From contig CAWCJS010000003.1 of NCBI GenBank assembly GCA_963795795.1, positions 751,853 to 815,852 of the forward strand: a DNA stretch of 64,000 bases, written 5' to 3'. Position 1 is the first letter of the stretch, and every line of letters starts with the position of its first letter. This document shows positions 62,299 to 64,000 of the stretch, in pieces. The translations under genes and the position numbers were made by a program. This DNA is from Palsa-504 sp963795795 (GTDB taxonomy: Bacteria; Actinomycetota; Actinomycetes; Streptosporangiales; Streptosporangiaceae). Under the pieces are notes generated by a model. It ran no database searches, was not told where the DNA came from, and worked only from the letters and a program-made list of their open reading frames with translations.

Positions 62299-64000
62299 TT
62301 CTCCGCCTCGCGGAACGGGTCGAAGATCGGCATCGGGACGATGGCCTCCGTGTCGCCCGCCTCACCCGCGCCGCCGTCAGGATCTCCGGCCGCAGGCTCA
62401 TCTTCCGGTTCCGGCCCGGCCGGCACCGACGGGCCGGCGGCCCGGGTGCGGGCTGCGACACGCCGCCCCCGTTTCGCGGGCGCTGCCGCGGGAACATCGC
62501 CGGGGCCCTGGCCGGCCCGGGTGAGCAGGTCCTCGACCGCGTCGGCGAGCTCGGCCTCGGTGGCGGCGGGCATCAGCTTGCGGGCGTGGTCCCAGGCCAG
62601 TTCCCCGAACGGGGTCGCGACCCGGTGCAGCTGGGTCCAGAACACGGTGATCCAGCCGCCGTTCCAGTGGTCGCGGACCCAGATCCGCGAGATGTCGTAG
62701 GGATCGCGGTGGACTTCCCACAGTCCCTTGCGGGCGGTGACCCCGGAATGCTGCATCCGCCGCGGGTTCAGCTCCTTCCCGTCATAGACGCGGCGGCTGA
62801 TCTTAATGCCGTAGGCGTTCACGGCCCGCCAGGTGGCGGGGAGCAGCTCGATGTAATCGTCGGGCGACAGGGCCAGAGGCACGTAGCCGGCGGTCTCGGT
62901 CAGGGCGGCGTACTTCTCGTTCGGGCTGAACGCCCGGCCGGGATGCAGCGGGTCGCGGAGCCCGTCGTGCGGCCGTGCCTGCCAGATGATCAGCCACTGG
63001 TCGAGGAGGTCCTGCAGCTCCGGCAGCGACCACACGGCCTTCTCCCCGGTGTGGCGGCCGCGGTGTTCCGGGCTGCGCCCGGTATAGCCGGACACGTACT
63101 GGGCGAACATCGTCGCGACCGACCCCAGCATTCTCTCGATGTGCGGCTTGTCGGTTCCGGTGGCCTTGCGGGCAGGCTGGAAGCTGATGCCCAGGAACGC
63201 GCACGATGCCTTGAACGATTCGGAGACGAACACCTTGCCGTGATCGACGACGATCACCTGGGGGATGATGACCGGGCGGGCCGCGGCGTGCTTCAGCCGC
63301 TCGTCGATGCTGAGCATCCGGCGGAACGGCAGGGCGGACTCCGACATCCGCATCGCCTCCGGCCAGCCCGGCCGCATCGGCTCCGGGGTCACCGTCCGGG
63401 CCAGCAGCACGCTCGCGTCCACCGACTTCGTCGTCGGCCGCAGCACAGCCGCGGTCACCGTCCTGGTCGCGACGTCGATGATCCCGGTCAGGTCCACCCG
63501 GTCCGGGATCCCGTTGTCCAGGCGGACCAGCACGTCCAGCGGCGTGGAGTCGATCTGCATCACGTCACCGGGCGCAGCCGCCGCCGCATGCCCGAACGGC
63601 CCCTCGGGCCGGGCGGCCAGCGACCGGCGGGTCCTCGCCGACCCGGTCGTGTGACGGCCCGCCTCCAGCCGGCCGAACAGGCGGTAAAGGGTCCGCTCCG
63701 ACGGCAGCCTCCCCGCCCCGCCGCCGTCCTCGGCAAGGATCTCCCTGGTCCGCCGGAACACGAACGCCGCAGTCTTCGTCGAGTCCCCGGCTGCCTCGCC
63801 GATCGCCTTCCGCATGGCCGCGACCACGGCGGCATCGGCCCGGCCGTGCGGCGGCACCCGCCGCCGGGCCCGGTAATCGACCATGCCGGCCAGGCCCCGC
63901 TCCTGGTAACGCCGGCGGCGCTTGGCGACCGCGCTCGCCGTGACCGGGTGCCCGGCAGCCGTCAGCTCCGCGGCCTTGGCCTGCTCCCGGCGGGTCAGCG
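62289..64000 (-). CDS. tniA: TniA-like Mu/Tn7-type DDE transposase, 5' end outside window
   Basis: At least 570 residues are visible, with the frame open to the right edge. The N-terminal HTH region begins beyond the window (LTRREQAKAAELTAAGHPVTASAVAKRRRRYQERGLAGM). The catalytic core has Asp in MQIDSTPLD, Asp in QVIVVDHGKVFVSE and Glu in GTDKPHIERMLGS. Then come the Mu-C beta domain (WSLPELQDLLDQWLIIWQARPHDGLRDPLHPGRAFSPNEKYAAL ... VYDGKELNPRRM) and a Pro/Ala-rich tail. It cuts and joins the element ends. Confidence 0.92.
   Translation of the reverse strand, partial: LTRREQAKAAELTAAGHPVTASAVAKRRRRYQERGLAGMVDYRARRRVPPHGRADAAVVAAMRKAIGEAAGDSTKTAAFVFRRTREILAEDGGGAGRLPSERTLYRLFGRLEAGRHTTGSARTRRSLAARPEGPFGHAAAAAPGDVMQIDSTPLDVLVRLDNGIPDRVDLTGIIDVATRTVTAAVLRPTTKSVDASVLLARTVTPEPMRPGWPEAMRMSESALPFRRMLSIDERLKHAAARPVIIPQVIVVDHGKVFVSESFKASCAFLGISFQPARKATGTDKPHIERMLGSVATMFAQYVSGYTGRSPEHRGRHTGEKAVWSLPELQDLLDQWLIIWQARPHDGLRDPLHPGRAFSPNEKYAALTETAGYVPLALSPDDYIELLPATWRAVNAYGIKISRRVYDGKELNPRRMQHSGVTARKGLWEVHRDPYDISRIWVRDHWNGGWITVFWTQLHRVATPFGELAWDHARKLMPAATEAELADAVEDLLTRAGQGPGDVPAAAPAKRGRRVAARTRAAGPSVPAGPEPEDEPAAGDPDGGAGEAGDTEAIVPMPIFDPFREAEKWR

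Noticed and set aside
59883..64000. CRISPR-associated transposon
   Set aside because: tniA, tniB and tniQ are present, but no cas gene or repeat array is visible in this window. Cargo may lie beyond the edge.

Overview
The window is high-GC DNA with many GTG and some TTG starts, tightly packed operons with ATGA/GTGA overlaps, and families typical of filamentous Actinobacteria: a DyP/encapsulin pair, a DUF222-HNH (13E12-type) nuclease, a Ser/Thr kinase fused to a peptide-binding domain, an F420-type luciferase-like oxidoreductase, a BTAD-LuxR regulator, DUF899, DUF3817 and DUF4386. A Streptosporangiales-like or other soil actinomycete fits best. The species cannot be named from the sequence alone.

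Layout. 0-3 kb (minus): membrane protein, DUF3817, RsmC-like and TrmH-like methyltransferases, then a glycerophosphodiesterase. 3-8 kb: adenylate kinase overlapping PRPP synthetase, a convergent oligopeptidase B, and a CorA-type transporter. 8.3-10.3 kb: a DyP peroxidase with a cargo-loading tail, translationally coupled to its encapsulin shell. 10.3-23 kb: TenA, an APC permease, a P450, a YbhN-like membrane protein, an aldo/keto reductase, an SRPBCC-ArsR-DUF899 operon with a readable double operator, a VOC/UvrA-like pair and a class V aminotransferase. 23-28 kb: an HNH nuclease flanked by damaged genes, then a four-gene GntR operon. 28.3-31.2 kb: a kinase/solute-binding-protein fusion broken by one frameshift. 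31.4-32.3 kb: AraC + VOC.

33.3-47.9 kb is a catabolic island with three transcription units. The first (plus) has an NCS1 permease, an M29/NicX-like metalloenzyme, GntR and a zinc dehydrogenase. The second (minus) has a TRZ/ATZ amidohydrolase, an ACMSD-type amidohydrolase and a TenA-like protein. The third (plus) has an M20-like protein, an aminotransferase, an amidase, an LLM oxidoreductase, a second TRZ/ATZ amidohydrolase and a second GntR. The two TRZ/ATZ genes share a nearly identical 947-bp core in inverted orientation. A 65-bp piece of the AraC gene is repeated directly on the far side of the island. I read this as a mobile or recently rearranged pathway for a nitrogen-containing, probably heterocyclic, compound. 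The substrate is unknown.

48-59 kb: a Gfo/Idh/MocA oxidoreductase, a truncated dehydrogenase, an ABC-2 exporter operon, a BTAD-LuxR gene broken by five single-base frameshifts, a DUF4386 protein, a frameshifted MFS gene and an FtsX remnant. 59.3-64 kb: a RelE/RHH toxin-antitoxin pair, then a Tn7/Tn5053-type transposition operon (tniA-tniB-HTH-tniQ) that runs off the right edge and carries a fragment of a second transposase.

Single-base frameshifts are numerous from 28.8 to 58.6 kb. I recognised none before that, though a lost stop near 25.07 kb and a start-less remnant at 22.99-23.15 kb are unexplained. Sequencing error and real gene decay cannot be told apart here. No tRNA, rRNA or CRISPR array was seen.
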